Notes under the pieces: model-generated | Seen by the model: only the letters and a program-made list of their open reading frames with translations | The model's database searches: none | What the model was told of the DNA's origin: nothing | Source: Streptosporangiaceae bacterium NEAU-GS5 | Lineage (GTDB): Bacteria; Actinomycetota; Actinomycetes; Streptosporangiales; Streptosporangiaceae | NCBI GenBank assembly: GCA_017592665.1 | Contig: JAGFNW010000022.1 | Location: 104,570-168,569 of the forward strand | Direction: 5' to 3' | Length of the DNA stretch: 64,000 nt | Part shown: piece by piece, positions 48,044 through 59,808 of the stretch | How the letters are laid out: every line of letters starts with the position of its first letter | Position numbering within the stretch: the stretch's first letter is position 1 | Program-made: the position numbers and the translations under genes

Positions 48044-48047
<4 letters not shown>
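42672..48047 (-). CDS. Type I PKS module, order KS-AT-KR-DH-ACP
   Basis: Modular polyketide synthase, 1791 aa. KS: Cys181 in TACSTSL, then EAHGTGTALGD and KTNIGHLASAAG. AT: Ser625 in GHSVGEYVA; the downstream HAFH motif (near 720) indicates malonyl-CoA. KR: NADPH motif GGLGGIG, Ser in LCGSVTG and Tyr1270 in VDYCGANAF, apparently active. A DH-fold region comes after the KR (about 1340-1600): His1363 in DEHRIGGHAMMSG, but the usual Pro of HxxxGxxxxP is Ser, and the Asp motif LLDEAITYG lacks the usual Gln/His. The C-terminal ACP has Ser1736 in ELGGNSLVAV. The module should add one two-carbon unit as a beta-hydroxy or alkene unit. It overlaps both neighbours by ATGA. Confidence 0.92.
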
Positions 48048-50620
<2,573 letters not shown>

Positions 50621-50791
50621 GGCACTCCCTAGGTATCAGGACGGGCGGGCCCGTCCCGACCTGAGCAGCCGTGCATCCGATCGCGGACATGGGGGGCGGC
50701 ATAACCCATCATTGCTGGATACCCCTTGGGCGTTCCGTGCCGTTCCATCCCCCAAGCCCCCCTCACATTCCCCCTCCCCCCTCCCCCGGGG

Positions 50792-51559
50792 TTAGGGGAG
50801 GGTGAGGATGCGGGGGCCTGCGGGGGTGATGGCGATCGTGTGTTCCATGTGGGCGGCTTGGGAGTGGTCTGCCGTGCGGAGGGTCCAGCCGTCGGGGTCG
50901 GTGACGTAGTCGTCGCGGCCGCCGGACAGCAGCATCGGCTCGATCGCCAACGCCAGGCCGGGACGAAGGACGAGACCCCGGCCTGCGCGGCCGCGGTTGG
51001 GGACGTGCGGATCTTCGTGCATGCGCCGCCCGATGCCGTGGCCGCCGAAGTCGGCGGGCAGGCCGCACCCGGCGGCCGCCGCGGCCGCCCCGATGGCGCT
51101 GGACACGTCGCCCATCCGGTTGCCCGCGACGGCGGCGGCGATCCCGGCCTCGAGCGCGCCCGTGGCGGCGTCGATCAGGGCGAGGTCGGCCGGGCGGGGC
51201 ATGCCGACGATGAAGCTGACGGCCGCGTCGCCCGTCCAGCCGTCGAGCGTGGCGCCGCAGTCGATGCTGACCAGGTCGCCGTCGCGGAGCCGGTAGCCGG
51301 TCGGGATGCCGTGGACGATGGCGTCGTTCACGGACGTGCAGATCACCGCGGGAAACGGGGTCGGCGCGAACCGCGGCAGGTAGCCGAGGAACGGCGAGGC
51401 CGCCCCGGCCTCGTCGAGCACGGCCCGGGCCACCTGATCCAGCTCGCGCAGCGACACGCCGACGGCGGCGGCCTTCCGCACGGCGGCCAGAGCATTGGCC
51501 ACGACCCGGCCGGCCTCGCGCATGGCGTCCAACTCGCCGTCCGTCTTGATTTCCACCAT
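50792..51559 (-). CDS. map: Type I methionine aminopeptidase
   Basis: Metalloprotease removing the initiator methionine from nascent proteins, 255 aa, full length. The metal-ligand signatures are in order: VNDAIVHGIPTGYRL, LVSIDCGATLDGWTGDAAVS (two Asp), GGHGIGRRMHEDPHVPN (His), LALAIEPMLL (Glu) and AHMEHTIAITPAGPRILT (Glu). Actinomycetes often have more than one copy; whether this one is essential is unknown. It is divergent from a small XRE gene, sharing a 50-bp promoter gap, and lies upstream of the NRPS cluster on the same strand. Confidence 0.93.
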   Translation of the reverse strand: MVEIKTDGELDAMREAGRVVANALAAVRKAAAVGVSLRELDQVARAVLDEAGAASPFLGYLPRFAPTPFPAVICTSVNDAIVHGIPTGYRLRDGDLVSIDCGATLDGWTGDAAVSFIVGMPRPADLALIDAATGALEAGIAAAVAGNRMGDVSSAIGAAAAAAGCGLPADFGGHGIGRRMHEDPHVPNRGRAGRGLVLRPGLALAIEPMLLSGGRDDYVTDPDGWTLRTADHSQAAHMEHTIAITPAGPRILTLP

Positions 51560-51586
51560 GGCACACCCCCGGTCGACCCAATACTT

Positions 51587-51596
51587 ATACCGGTAT
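51587..51596. promoter_or_regulatory. Palindrome ATACCGGTAT between map and the XRE gene
   Basis: Perfect 10-bp palindrome in the 50-bp gap between two divergent starts, flanked by AT-rich bases (AATACTT and TACTAT) unusual in this GC-rich window. It probably overlaps both promoters and is a likely operator for the XRE protein. Confidence 0.45.
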
Positions 51597-51609
51597 TACT
51601 ATCACACTC

Positions 51610-51879
51610 ATGGTGAGGCCACCGTTGAGCCCGCAAGAGCACGAACGCGGCGAGCGCCTGGGCGCGCTGCTGCGCGAGGCCCGTGGCGACCGCAGCATGG
51701 TCGAGGTCGCCGCGGTCGCCGGGCTGTCCGCCGAGACCCTGCGCAAGATCGAGACCGGCCGCGCGCCGACCCCGGCGTTCTTCACGGTCGCGGCGCTCGC
51801 GTCCGCCCTCGGCATCTCGCTCGAAGACCTGGCCGCCGCCTGCGTGCTCACCCCTGCGCGCCCCGGTCACCTGCCCTGA
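51610..51879 (+). CDS. Small XRE-type helix-turn-helix protein
   Basis: DNA-binding protein of 89 aa that is almost only a helix-turn-helix domain: ERGERLGALLREARGDRSMV, EVAAVAGLSAETLRKIETGR and FFTVAALASALGISLEDLA. Its divergent position next to map and the palindrome between them suggests it controls map and itself. Its last 13 bases overlap the 3' end of the convergent CHAT gene. Confidence 0.82.
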   Translation: MVRPPLSPQEHERGERLGALLREARGDRSMVEVAAVAGLSAETLRKIETGRAPTPAFFTVAALASALGISLEDLAAACVLTPARPGHLP

Positions 51880-54800
51880 TAGGTGAAGGCCGCCCAGATG
51901 CGGGCATCGGCGAAGTCGAGTCCCTCGGTCAGCCTGCGCAACTGAGGGCTGAAGTCCGCCGGCAGTCGACGACCCGGATCGAGCATCCACGCCTGAGTGC
52001 GCCGTAGCGCCAGCGCCGGATCCTCCGGTGTCAGATCGAGGTGACGGTGGAACATGGCCATCATCGTCGCCGTACGCGGATCGTCGGCCACCAGCCAGCG
52101 CGCGCCGACGACGCCCGCCGCGACCGTCGCCAGCAGCGCGGTCGACAACGTGAGCGCCTCGTCATGGCTCTCCCTGGCGACGTCGGACAGGCACGCCGTC
52201 AGGACCACCACCGCCCCCGGCTCCTGCCTCTGCGGGGCGAAGCGCAGAATGTCCTTGACCGCCAGCTTCGCCCCTTCCCGTACGCCATCGGAGGCGGCGA
52301 CGTGCAGGTAGGAGTCCGCGGCCCAGGCCGCCGAGAAGGCGTGCCCGCTGTAGTGCAGCATCGACACCTCCGGCAGCACCGCCATCAACGCGTCGGCCGT
52401 CGCGGGACGGGTCTCCTCCTTGGTCCACCTCCCAAGGCGCGTCGCGTACGGATATGACGCGCGCCCGATCTCCGCGCACTCCCGCCGGCTGTTCGGCACC
52501 ACCTCGCCCATGGGGTCGGCGACGATGACCGGCTTGGCATGCAGCGGACGATATGGCCGGGCCACGGCGTCGATCAGCTGCCGCCCCGAAGCCGCATAGG
52601 AAACGACGGCCCGCGTGCACAGATGCTCGTCTCCAAGGCGGGCGGCATGCCACGGAACGATCCCGCCGAACCCCCACGGCACCAAAACCAGCCGGAGCGG
52701 ACCGGGCGCATCGGCGAACTCCTCGAGCACCGGCTCCATGACCGTAGGGCCCGCCCAGTCGCACAGGCCGCCGAGGGCCCGCGCCCATTCGTCGCTCGCG
52801 GCCTCTTCGGCGGCCGTGCCATAGGCCTCGAGGTAGGCGGCATGTGCCGCCGCGTAATCCTTGATGGGACCGTCGTCCTGGTGAAAGCTCATCATCGTGA
52901 GCACCGAGACCGTCGCGTCCGGCCGTACGAGAACCGCGCCGCCGGTGGCGCCCTGGATGCCGGGCACCAGATAGACGAGCGCGTCCGCACCGGTGGCGCG
53001 TAACGCGCCGGCTATCTCGCCCGCCGTCGCGGGACGCTGGAGCGAGGAGTCACCCAGCACGGTCAGCGCGCGCAGTCGTTGCTCGGTGGTGGTCTCCGCC
53101 GCGGCCTCCCAGACTGCGGCCAGGTCGTCGGCCCCCGCCTCACGCAGCAGATCCGGCACGGTCAGAACCGAGTTCGCCGCCTGAAGGACCAGACCTCGGC
53201 CCAGCTCCAAAGCCTTCACCAGATCGTCGAGACGACCGTCGGTGATGCACCAACTCGCGACGCGCACGGCCTCGCCGGCGGCTGCCTTCGACATGGCGAG
53301 CATGGTCTCGGGCCCGCTCTGCAGTTGCACCTCCCGAAGGCGGGCGCGCAGCGCCTCGAGACCGAGGTCGATCGCCGGGCCCTCGCCGAGGCTGTGGTTG
53401 CGGTGCGACACGGCCAGATACGTGAGCATCTGCGCGGTATGGGGGACCAGAGGATTGGAGTCCCGCTGGGCGACGGAGGCCTCGAGATTGCGGATCGCCT
53501 CCTCCAGGTCACCGCGCGCGCCCGTGAGCTCGTACAGGTGGCAGAACGCCATCCCCAGGAGCATTTCGAGCGACCACAAGCCGGCAAAGTGCGAACCGGC
53601 GGGCGGACCACCCGCGCGGCGCTGCATGTCGATGCTGCGGGAGATCGCGTCGGGATCCCGATCTGCCAGGCCTCTGAGCATCGCTGCCATGCCCCGGCTC
53701 TCCGGACCGTCACCGGCGAGGTCCAGCCCCGCGAGCACTCCAGCGTCATCCTGGTTGAGGGCGGCGGCGATCGAGGACCACACCCCGACCATCTCGGCAC
53801 CCCAGTCGCCCTCGAACCGGCGCAACCGCTCGGCCGCCTCGGCGGCGGCCGACGGATCGCGGCGGTGGAGCGCTTTCAAGACGTCGACCAGGGCACTCAT
53901 GCCTTCCATTGGGTCGGACGGATGGGGCTTGTCCCATGCGTGCTGCACGCGCAGGCCGTCGGCGCAGCGCTGGGCCAGGTCGAGGTAGCCGAGGTCCTGT
54001 GTGGCAATGTATCTCTCGAAGCCGAGCCCCATCACGGCCCGCAAAAGAAACTTGTGTCCCTGGTCGTCCGGATCAGCGGCCGCCATGGCGCCGGCGAGGC
54101 GGTCGGTGGCCCTGAAGAAGACAGTGCCCGTGGGGTCGCGCCAGCCATGCGCGAACTCGATGGCGAACAGGTCGACGGGAGAAGTCCGGCCGGCGAGACG
54201 CTCGGCCACCCGATCGAGGTCGACCGTGTTCTGGTCGTTGACGCGCAGGGAGCAGAGGACGAGCCCGAGCCGGCCGACGGTACGCGTCCAGAACCGGTGC
54301 CCAGGCTCCATCGCCGCCATGGCCTCGCAGAACGCGTCGATGCTCCGGTCGCACATCGTCGTGTCGCCCAATTCGGCGCCGCGGTGGCACAGCGACTCCC
54401 CGAGGAAGGTGAGCGCGTTCACCCGCACCACCGTGTCCGTCGCCGCCCGGTCGAGTAGGAAGGCCTCCATATGCCGGATGAACCGGTCGTCGCCCGGTGG
54501 CACATCAGGCCCGGGCGCGCAGCGGAACGCCCCGAGCACCGCGTCCAGCCGAGAGTGCTGGGGATGCTGCGGGGCAAGCGCGTCGAAGGCCCGTTGTAGC
54601 AGTGCCCAACCTGGATCCGCCTGGTCCGCCGCGGTGGTCAGCAGCAGGGTGCCCAGCAGGACCGCGGAATCGGCGTCCGCCACATTCGAGGACACCGCAA
54701 GGGCGAGGTGCCGCATGGCCGCGTCGATGTCAGGGTGGCCCGCCGGATCCTGTCCTCGCCGAAGGGCGAGGAACACGTCGTCCTCCTCCGGGTTCTGCGA

Positions 54801-55379
54801 CAGCCCCATCCCGCTGCGCAGGGTCAAGAGGGGGCCCAGCACGCGGTGGGCCAGCTCTTCGGTCAGCAACTCGGAGCTCGCGAGCCGCGATCCTTCGAGC
54901 AGGCCGGAGATCATGCCGGTGGCCGACTCCAGGTCGTCGACCGTGCCGGCCGGCGTCCAGTAGCGAAGGGCATAGATCATCGCCAGCGCCCAGTCGGCCT
55001 CCGCCCCGACCGGATCCGGCGCGGTCGCGCGCACCTCGGACAGCAGCGCCACCGCCGTGGCCTCCTCTCCGAGCGCGAGATAGATCTGGGCCGCTTCGGC
55101 GATGGTCTCGGGCTCCTGGGTGTCCTCCGCCAGGACCCGGTCGAGGATGCCGAGCGCCTCCGTACGGTCGTCCTGGCCGCCCAGGACCTGCCATCGTGTT
55201 CGCTGGACATGGCTGAGGAACATCCATGTGCCGAGACGCGGTTTCTTCCGGACCAGCCAACGGGCGATTTCCAGCGCTTCGTCCAGGTCTTGCCGGGCGC
55301 TCGAGTCCGGCGCCCCGTCCCAGTAGGGGTCAAGGACCTTGCTCAGTCGCCGCTTGCGCCGCCATTGTCCGAGGAGCAC
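51867..55379 (-). CDS. CHAT-domain caspase-like protein with helical repeats (paralogue B)
   Basis: Predicted cysteine protease-like protein, 1170 aa from the GTG at 55377-55379. The first about 780 residues are helical repeat-like (TPR style) beginning LDPYWDGAPDSSARQDL. The C-terminal CHAT domain has the expected dyad: His1013 in MLHYSGHAFSAAW and Cys1063 in VVLTACLSDVARE. It ends RLTEGLDFADARIWAAFTYQ. It is closely similar along its C-terminal third to the protein encoded immediately upstream, and clearly related in the repeats. The start lies five bases after the upstream stop. The open frame extends further upstream out of frame with that gene. CHAT proteins serve in regulated proteolysis, cell death and some defence systems. 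Confidence 0.85.
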   Translation of the reverse strand: MLLGQWRRKRRLSKVLDPYWDGAPDSSARQDLDEALEIARWLVRKKPRLGTWMFLSHVQRTRWQVLGGQDDRTEALGILDRVLAEDTQEPETIAEAAQIYLALGEEATAVALLSEVRATAPDPVGAEADWALAMIYALRYWTPAGTVDDLESATGMISGLLEGSRLASSELLTEELAHRVLGPLLTLRSGMGLSQNPEEDDVFLALRRGQDPAGHPDIDAAMRHLALAVSSNVADADSAVLLGTLLLTTAADQADPGWALLQRAFDALAPQHPQHSRLDAVLGAFRCAPGPDVPPGDDRFIRHMEAFLLDRAATDTVVRVNALTFLGESLCHRGAELGDTTMCDRSIDAFCEAMAAMEPGHRFWTRTVGRLGLVLCSLRVNDQNTVDLDRVAERLAGRTSPVDLFAIEFAHGWRDPTGTVFFRATDRLAGAMAAADPDDQGHKFLLRAVMGLGFERYIATQDLGYLDLAQRCADGLRVQHAWDKPHPSDPMEGMSALVDVLKALHRRDPSAAAEAAERLRRFEGDWGAEMVGVWSSIAAALNQDDAGVLAGLDLAGDGPESRGMAAMLRGLADRDPDAISRSIDMQRRAGGPPAGSHFAGLWSLEMLLGMAFCHLYELTGARGDLEEAIRNLEASVAQRDSNPLVPHTAQMLTYLAVSHRNHSLGEGPAIDLGLEALRARLREVQLQSGPETMLAMSKAAAGEAVRVASWCITDGRLDDLVKALELGRGLVLQAANSVLTVPDLLREAGADDLAAVWEAAAETTTEQRLRALTVLGDSSLQRPATAGEIAGALRATGADALVYLVPGIQGATGGAVLVRPDATVSVLTMMSFHQDDGPIKDYAAAHAAYLEAYGTAAEEAASDEWARALGGLCDWAGPTVMEPVLEEFADAPGPLRLVLVPWGFGGIVPWHAARLGDEHLCTRAVVSYAASGRQLIDAVARPYRPLHAKPVIVADPMGEVVPNSRRECAEIGRASYPYATRLGRWTKEETRPATADALMAVLPEVSMLHYSGHAFSAAWAADSYLHVAASDGVREGAKLAVKDILRFAPQRQEPGAVVVLTACLSDVARESHDEALTLSTALLATVAAGVVGARWLVADDPRTATMMAMFHRHLDLTPEDPALALRRTQAWMLDPGRRLPADFSPQLRRLTEGLDFADARIWAAFTYQGR

Positions 55380-55384
55380 GCCTC

Positions 55385-58300
55385 TCACCTGCCCTGGTGG
55401 GTGAAGGCCGCCCAGATGCGCGGGTCGGCGAAGTCGAGGCCCTCGGTCACCTTGCGCAGGCGGTCGCTGATCTCGCCCGGCATCTCCCGGGCCGGATCGA
55501 GCATCCACCGCTGCGTGCGATGCAGCGCGAGGGCGGGATCCTCCGGTGTCAGCGCGAGATGACGATGGAACATGGCCATCATCGCCGCCGTACGCGGGTC
55601 GTCCGCGACCAGCCAGCGCGATCCGACCACCGCGACCGCCACCGTCGCGAGCAGGGCCGTCGACAGGGTCAGCGCCTCGTCGTGGCTTTCCCGCGTGAGG
55701 TCGGACAGGCAGGCCGTCAGGACCACCACGGCGCCTGGCCCGGCCGGCTCCGCGGCCGAACGGAGGATGTCCTTGATCGCCAGTCGCTCCCCGTCCGGCG
55801 CGCCGTCCCGTCCGGCCAGATGCAGGAAGGAGTCGGCCGCCCAGGCCGCCGAGGACGCGTGCCCGCTGTAGTGCAGCATGGACGCCTCGAACAGCACGGA
55901 CATCACCTCGGGGACGGTCGCCGGGCGCGCCTGCTCGTTCCGCCACCGCCCCAGCCGTACGGCCTCCGGATACCACAGCCGCGCGATCTCCGCGCACTCG
56001 CGACGGCTGTTCAGCATGACCTCGCCGACCGGGTCGGCCACGATGACGGGGTATCCGAGCAACGGCCGGCAGGGCCTGCCCGCCGCGTCGATCAGCTGGC
56101 GCCCCGAGGCGGCGTACGAGATGACCGAACGCTCGCACACCCGGACCTCACCCAGCCGCGCGGCATGCCACGGGACGACTCCGGCGGCGCCCACGGGCAC
56201 CAGCACCAGCCTCGGCAGACCAGATGTGCCGGTGAACTGCTCGAGCAGCGGCGCCATGACCGCCGGACCGGCCCAGCCGCACACCTCGTCGAGCGCCCGC
56301 GACCAATCCCGCCGCGCCTGCTGCTCCTCAGGCGTGCGATAGGCCGCGAGATACGCCTCATGGATCGCCGCGTAGCGGCGCACCGGGCCGTCTTGATGGA
56401 AACCCGGCAGGTGGACGATCGACGTCGTGCCTGCGGCCCTGACGAGCACGGCGACACCTCCGGTCGCCGTCGCCCCGGGCAGCAGGTAGGCGAGCGCGTC
56501 GGCGCCGGTGGCCCGCAGCCCGGCGCCTATCTCGGCGGCCGTCGCCGGACGCTGCAGCGCCGAGTCTCCCAGCACGGTCAGAGCACGGGTCCGGTGCTCG
56601 GGTTTGAGCGTCGCCTCGACCTCCCAGATCGCGGCGAGGGCGTCGGCGCCCTCCGCGCGTAGCAGATCGGGCACGCTCCTGACCGAGATCGACGCCTGAA
56701 GGACGAGCCCGCGGCCCAGCTCGAGGGCCTCGACCAGAGCGCCGGGGCGGTCGTCCGCGACGCACCACCCGGCCACGCGTACGGCCTCACCCTCACCCGC
56801 CTTCGATATGGCGAGCATGTGCTCGCTGCCGCTCTGCAACTGCACCTCGCGGAGCCGGGCGCGCAGCCCTTCGAGGGCGATGTCGACGGCCGGTCCCACG
56901 CCTTCGCTCTCGGCCCGATGGGCTTCGGACAGGTCGGCGAAGATCTGCGCCGCGTATGGGGCCCCTGGGTTGGTGCGCCGGTCGGAGGCGGCCTCCTCGA
57001 GGTTCGCCAGCGCCTCGGCCAGATCATCGTCGGATGCGCCGCCGAGCCCGTGCCGGAAGGCCAGCGCCTTGCCCAGGATCGCCTGGCCCGACGTGAGCGA
57101 GCCGATGTGGAACCGCGGACCGGAGATCATCTCGCGCGCCCGCTCGATCCCGCGGGACAACAGGTCGGGGTCGTGCGTGGCGACACCCTGGATGATCTCC
57201 ATGGCCGCCAGCTGCCCCGTGTTCACCGCGTCCTGGGGAGGCGCGCCCGTACGCGCGTCGAGGGCGAGGCCGAGGCCGGCGGAGATGCCGTCGGCGTTTC
57301 CGGCGATCGCGGCCGCGAAGGCGGCGAACAGACCGGCCTCCCGGGGATACTCGTCGCTCATGAGCAGGCGGAACCGTTCGGCCGCGGCGATGGCGCCTCT
57401 CCCGTCGCGCCGGACCACCGCCTGGATGACCTCGCCGAACGCCGCCATGCCGGCGAAGGATCTGTCGAGGAGAGACCGCCCCGGCTGCAGCGTCCGCGCC
57501 AGGTCGGCGCACCGCTGAACCAGGTCGAGGTAGTCGAGGCTCTGCGTGGCGGCGTAGCGCTCGAAGAAGAGTGGCAGCACGGCGATCGCGAGCAGCGCGT
57601 AGGCGGGATCCTCCGGCACAGCCGCCGCCAGCGCTTCGGCGACCCGCGCCGCGGTCCGGGTCAGGACCGCGTCGGTGGTGTCCTGCCGGCCCCGGGCCAG
57701 CTCGAGGGCGACCAGGTCGATGGGGTCGGCGCGACCTGGGCCGCCACCCATGATCGAGGCGACCCGGTCGAGGGAGACCGCCTCCAGGTCGTAGACGCGC
57801 ATACTGATCATGGCGTAGATCAGGCGGACGACGATGATCGCCCGGAGGGGCTCGCCGGGTTCCAGATCCTGCAGGGCGTCGCAGAACGCGGCGACGCCTC
57901 GGCCGCCCATCTCTTCGTCACCGGTGTCGACGGCCCGCGACGCGAGGGCGACACCCAGGAAGGCCGAACGCGCGGCCCGTAGCGAGGCGCCGGCCAACGC
58001 CGCGTCGCCCAGACTCTCCAGTTGCCGGATGATCCGCTCGTCGCCGCGCGGCACGTCCGGCCCGGGGGTGTATCGAAGCAGCGCCGTCACCACCCGCAGA
58101 CGCGGCCACGGCGGCTGCTCCTCCGACGCGACGCTCAAGGTCCTGCCGAGCAGATCGAGCGCCGGGTCATTCGGACCCACTCCGGTCGCCAGCATCAGGA
58201 CCCCGAGCAGGAGCGCCGAGTCGAGGTCTTCCGGAAGCCGCTCCACCGCGAAGGTGAGATGCCCTATCGCCGCGTCGAGGTCGTCGTGGGCGATCGGCTC

Positions 58301-59185
58301 CTGGCCCATCTGCAGCGCGACGAAAAGGTCGTACTCGTCCGGGAAGGCGCTCAGCCCGATCCCGCTCCGCCACGTCAGGAGCAGGCCGAGCATCGCATGG
58401 CAGCTCGCCTCGGTGGGCGAAAGCTCCCGGCCCGCGAGCCGCGCGTCGGACAGCAGGCCGGAGAGCAGGCCGATGGCGGCCTCGACGTCGTCGAGCGACC
58501 CCTCCGAGCGCTCGTAGCGGCCTGCGTGAGCCAGCGCCAGATCCCACGCGGCCTCGGCGCCGATCGGCCCGTCGTCGGCCGAGCTCACCTCGGCGAGGAG
58601 CGCCATCCCTCGAGGGACCTCGCCAAGCCGGCTGTAGGCATCCGCCGCCAGGACGACGTCCTCCGGATCGCCGTTGGCGCGTTCCACGACACCGTCGAGG
58701 ATGACCAGCGCCTCCACCCGGTCCGCGCCCCCGCCGGCGTACGCGAAACGGGTCGCCAGCGCGTCGGCGAGCTTGATCCGCATCCGCGACAGGAGTCCTT
58801 CGAGCCCTCCGGTCGCCATTCGGAGCCGGTCGATCCCCAGATCGAGATCGGCCAGGTCTTCCAGCAGCTCGAAACGGCTGAGCAGCAACTGGCCGAACGA
58901 CAAATGGTCGGTCCAGTCGAATTCGTCCTCGGCGTCCGATGATCCGCCGGCCCGGGAATAGTTGGCGATCGCGCCATCAAGAGCGTCGGCGTCGTCGAGC
59001 AAATCCCACCGGGCCCGCATGACATGGCCGAGAAGCAGCCACATCCGCGGACCGGGCTCCCGCTCGGCCAGCCATCGGGCATCCTTCAGCGCGTCGTCCA
59101 GCTCTTCGCGAACGTCCTCGTCCGCCTCACACGCCGCATACCGCTGCAACACCTCGTGTACGCGCCGCAGCCGTTTCTCCATCAC
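55385..59185 (-). CDS. CHAT-domain caspase-like protein with helical repeats (paralogue A)
   Basis: Predicted cysteine protease-like protein, 1266 aa, first of two tandem paralogues. Residues about 1-880 are helical repeats starting RLRRVHEVLQRYAACEADED. The C-terminal CHAT domain carries His1109 in MLHYSGHASSAAW and Cys1159 in VVLTACLSDLTRE. The segment VSYAASGRQLIDAAGRPCRP is nearly shared with paralogue B. GAGGAGG stands 8 bases before a GTG (59185) and 11 before the ATG (59182); the GTG was used. There is no separate activator gene nearby that I recognise, so the partner may be encoded elsewhere or the repeats themselves may be the sensor. Confidence 0.87.
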   Translation of the reverse strand: MMEKRLRRVHEVLQRYAACEADEDVREELDDALKDARWLAEREPGPRMWLLLGHVMRARWDLLDDADALDGAIANYSRAGGSSDAEDEFDWTDHLSFGQLLLSRFELLEDLADLDLGIDRLRMATGGLEGLLSRMRIKLADALATRFAYAGGGADRVEALVILDGVVERANGDPEDVVLAADAYSRLGEVPRGMALLAEVSSADDGPIGAEAAWDLALAHAGRYERSEGSLDDVEAAIGLLSGLLSDARLAGRELSPTEASCHAMLGLLLTWRSGIGLSAFPDEYDLFVALQMGQEPIAHDDLDAAIGHLTFAVERLPEDLDSALLLGVLMLATGVGPNDPALDLLGRTLSVASEEQPPWPRLRVVTALLRYTPGPDVPRGDERIIRQLESLGDAALAGASLRAARSAFLGVALASRAVDTGDEEMGGRGVAAFCDALQDLEPGEPLRAIIVVRLIYAMISMRVYDLEAVSLDRVASIMGGGPGRADPIDLVALELARGRQDTTDAVLTRTAARVAEALAAAVPEDPAYALLAIAVLPLFFERYAATQSLDYLDLVQRCADLARTLQPGRSLLDRSFAGMAAFGEVIQAVVRRDGRGAIAAAERFRLLMSDEYPREAGLFAAFAAAIAGNADGISAGLGLALDARTGAPPQDAVNTGQLAAMEIIQGVATHDPDLLSRGIERAREMISGPRFHIGSLTSGQAILGKALAFRHGLGGASDDDLAEALANLEEAASDRRTNPGAPYAAQIFADLSEAHRAESEGVGPAVDIALEGLRARLREVQLQSGSEHMLAISKAGEGEAVRVAGWCVADDRPGALVEALELGRGLVLQASISVRSVPDLLRAEGADALAAIWEVEATLKPEHRTRALTVLGDSALQRPATAAEIGAGLRATGADALAYLLPGATATGGVAVLVRAAGTTSIVHLPGFHQDGPVRRYAAIHEAYLAAYRTPEEQQARRDWSRALDEVCGWAGPAVMAPLLEQFTGTSGLPRLVLVPVGAAGVVPWHAARLGEVRVCERSVISYAASGRQLIDAAGRPCRPLLGYPVIVADPVGEVMLNSRRECAEIARLWYPEAVRLGRWRNEQARPATVPEVMSVLFEASMLHYSGHASSAAWAADSFLHLAGRDGAPDGERLAIKDILRSAAEPAGPGAVVVLTACLSDLTRESHDEALTLSTALLATVAVAVVGSRWLVADDPRTAAMMAMFHRHLALTPEDPALALHRTQRWMLDPAREMPGEISDRLRKVTEGLDFADPRIWAAFTHQGR

Positions 59186-59280
59186 CGGGATTTCCTCCTC
59201 GGAAAAGGAACGCCAAGCTACGACCCTCCCAGGAGAAAGTCAATTCGGTTGAAATCGGGAAATTCTCGAGAATTAGGCTA

Positions 59281-59808
59281 TTAATCCTCCTTATCTGGAT
59301 TTAGGCGTCCAGTTTCGGTCAGGTGGCGGCGGAGAATTTTCCCGGAAGGCGTACGAGGGATCGCGTCCACGAGATACACGGCGGTCAGGCGTTTGTGGGG
59401 AGACACCCGTTCGGCGACCCAGGCCATGAGCCGCGACGGGTCGAGCGGCCCGGCCGCGACCACGAAGGCAACGGGCGTCTGACCGGTGCCGGCGTCCGCG
59501 CGCGGGACCACGGCCGCGCCGGAGTCCGACAGCTGAGCGGTGATCTCCCGCTCGGTGGCGAGCGGGCTGACGCCGGTGACCACGCCTCCGGCCGCCATCG
59601 TCCCCAGCGCCACGTCGGCCCAGGGCGCCATGTTGGGCGCCTGCAGCGCCAGCACGTCTCCCGGCTGGAACCCGCGCGCGGCGAGGCCGGCCGCCACCCG
59701 ATCCATGCGCGCGAGCAGCGTCGCGTACGAGACCGCCGTGCCCGTCGCGGCATCCACGAGCGCCTGGCGGCTCGTCGGCGCGCACGGCACGAGCGCCGTG
59801 TCGGTCAA
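59281..59808 (-). pseudogene. Acyl-CoA ligase (4-coumarate-CoA ligase-like) remnant with internal deletion
   Basis: In-frame remnant of about 175 codons from a protein normally near 500 aa. The first part, SYATLLARMDRVAAGLAARG to QLSDSGAAVV, is the N-terminal AMP-ligase domain. The next residues, from GQTPVAFVVAAGPLDPSRLM to AIPRTPSGKILRRHL, are the extreme C-terminal domain. The roughly 330 residues between (the P-loop TSGTTGxPKG, YGxTE, YRTGD motifs) are missing. The frame is unbroken across the junction near 59470. The start at 59808 is only a TTG and the true N-terminus seems lost. It should be inactive. Confidence 0.75.

Noticed and set aside
53079..54458. 459-codon plus-strand frame opposite the CHAT gene
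   Set aside because: Antisense shadow without motifs; the minus-strand frame has coherent repeats and a catalytic dyad.
51867..56138. A 1423-codon start for the second CHAT protein
   Set aside because: The first about 250 codons overlap the upstream CHAT gene in another frame and look like its shadow; the GTG at 55379 gives a normal N-terminus.
51867..59185. The CHAT pair as an assembly duplication
   Set aside because: The two differ throughout at the protein level and in length; only motifs and parts of the C-terminal regions are near-identical.
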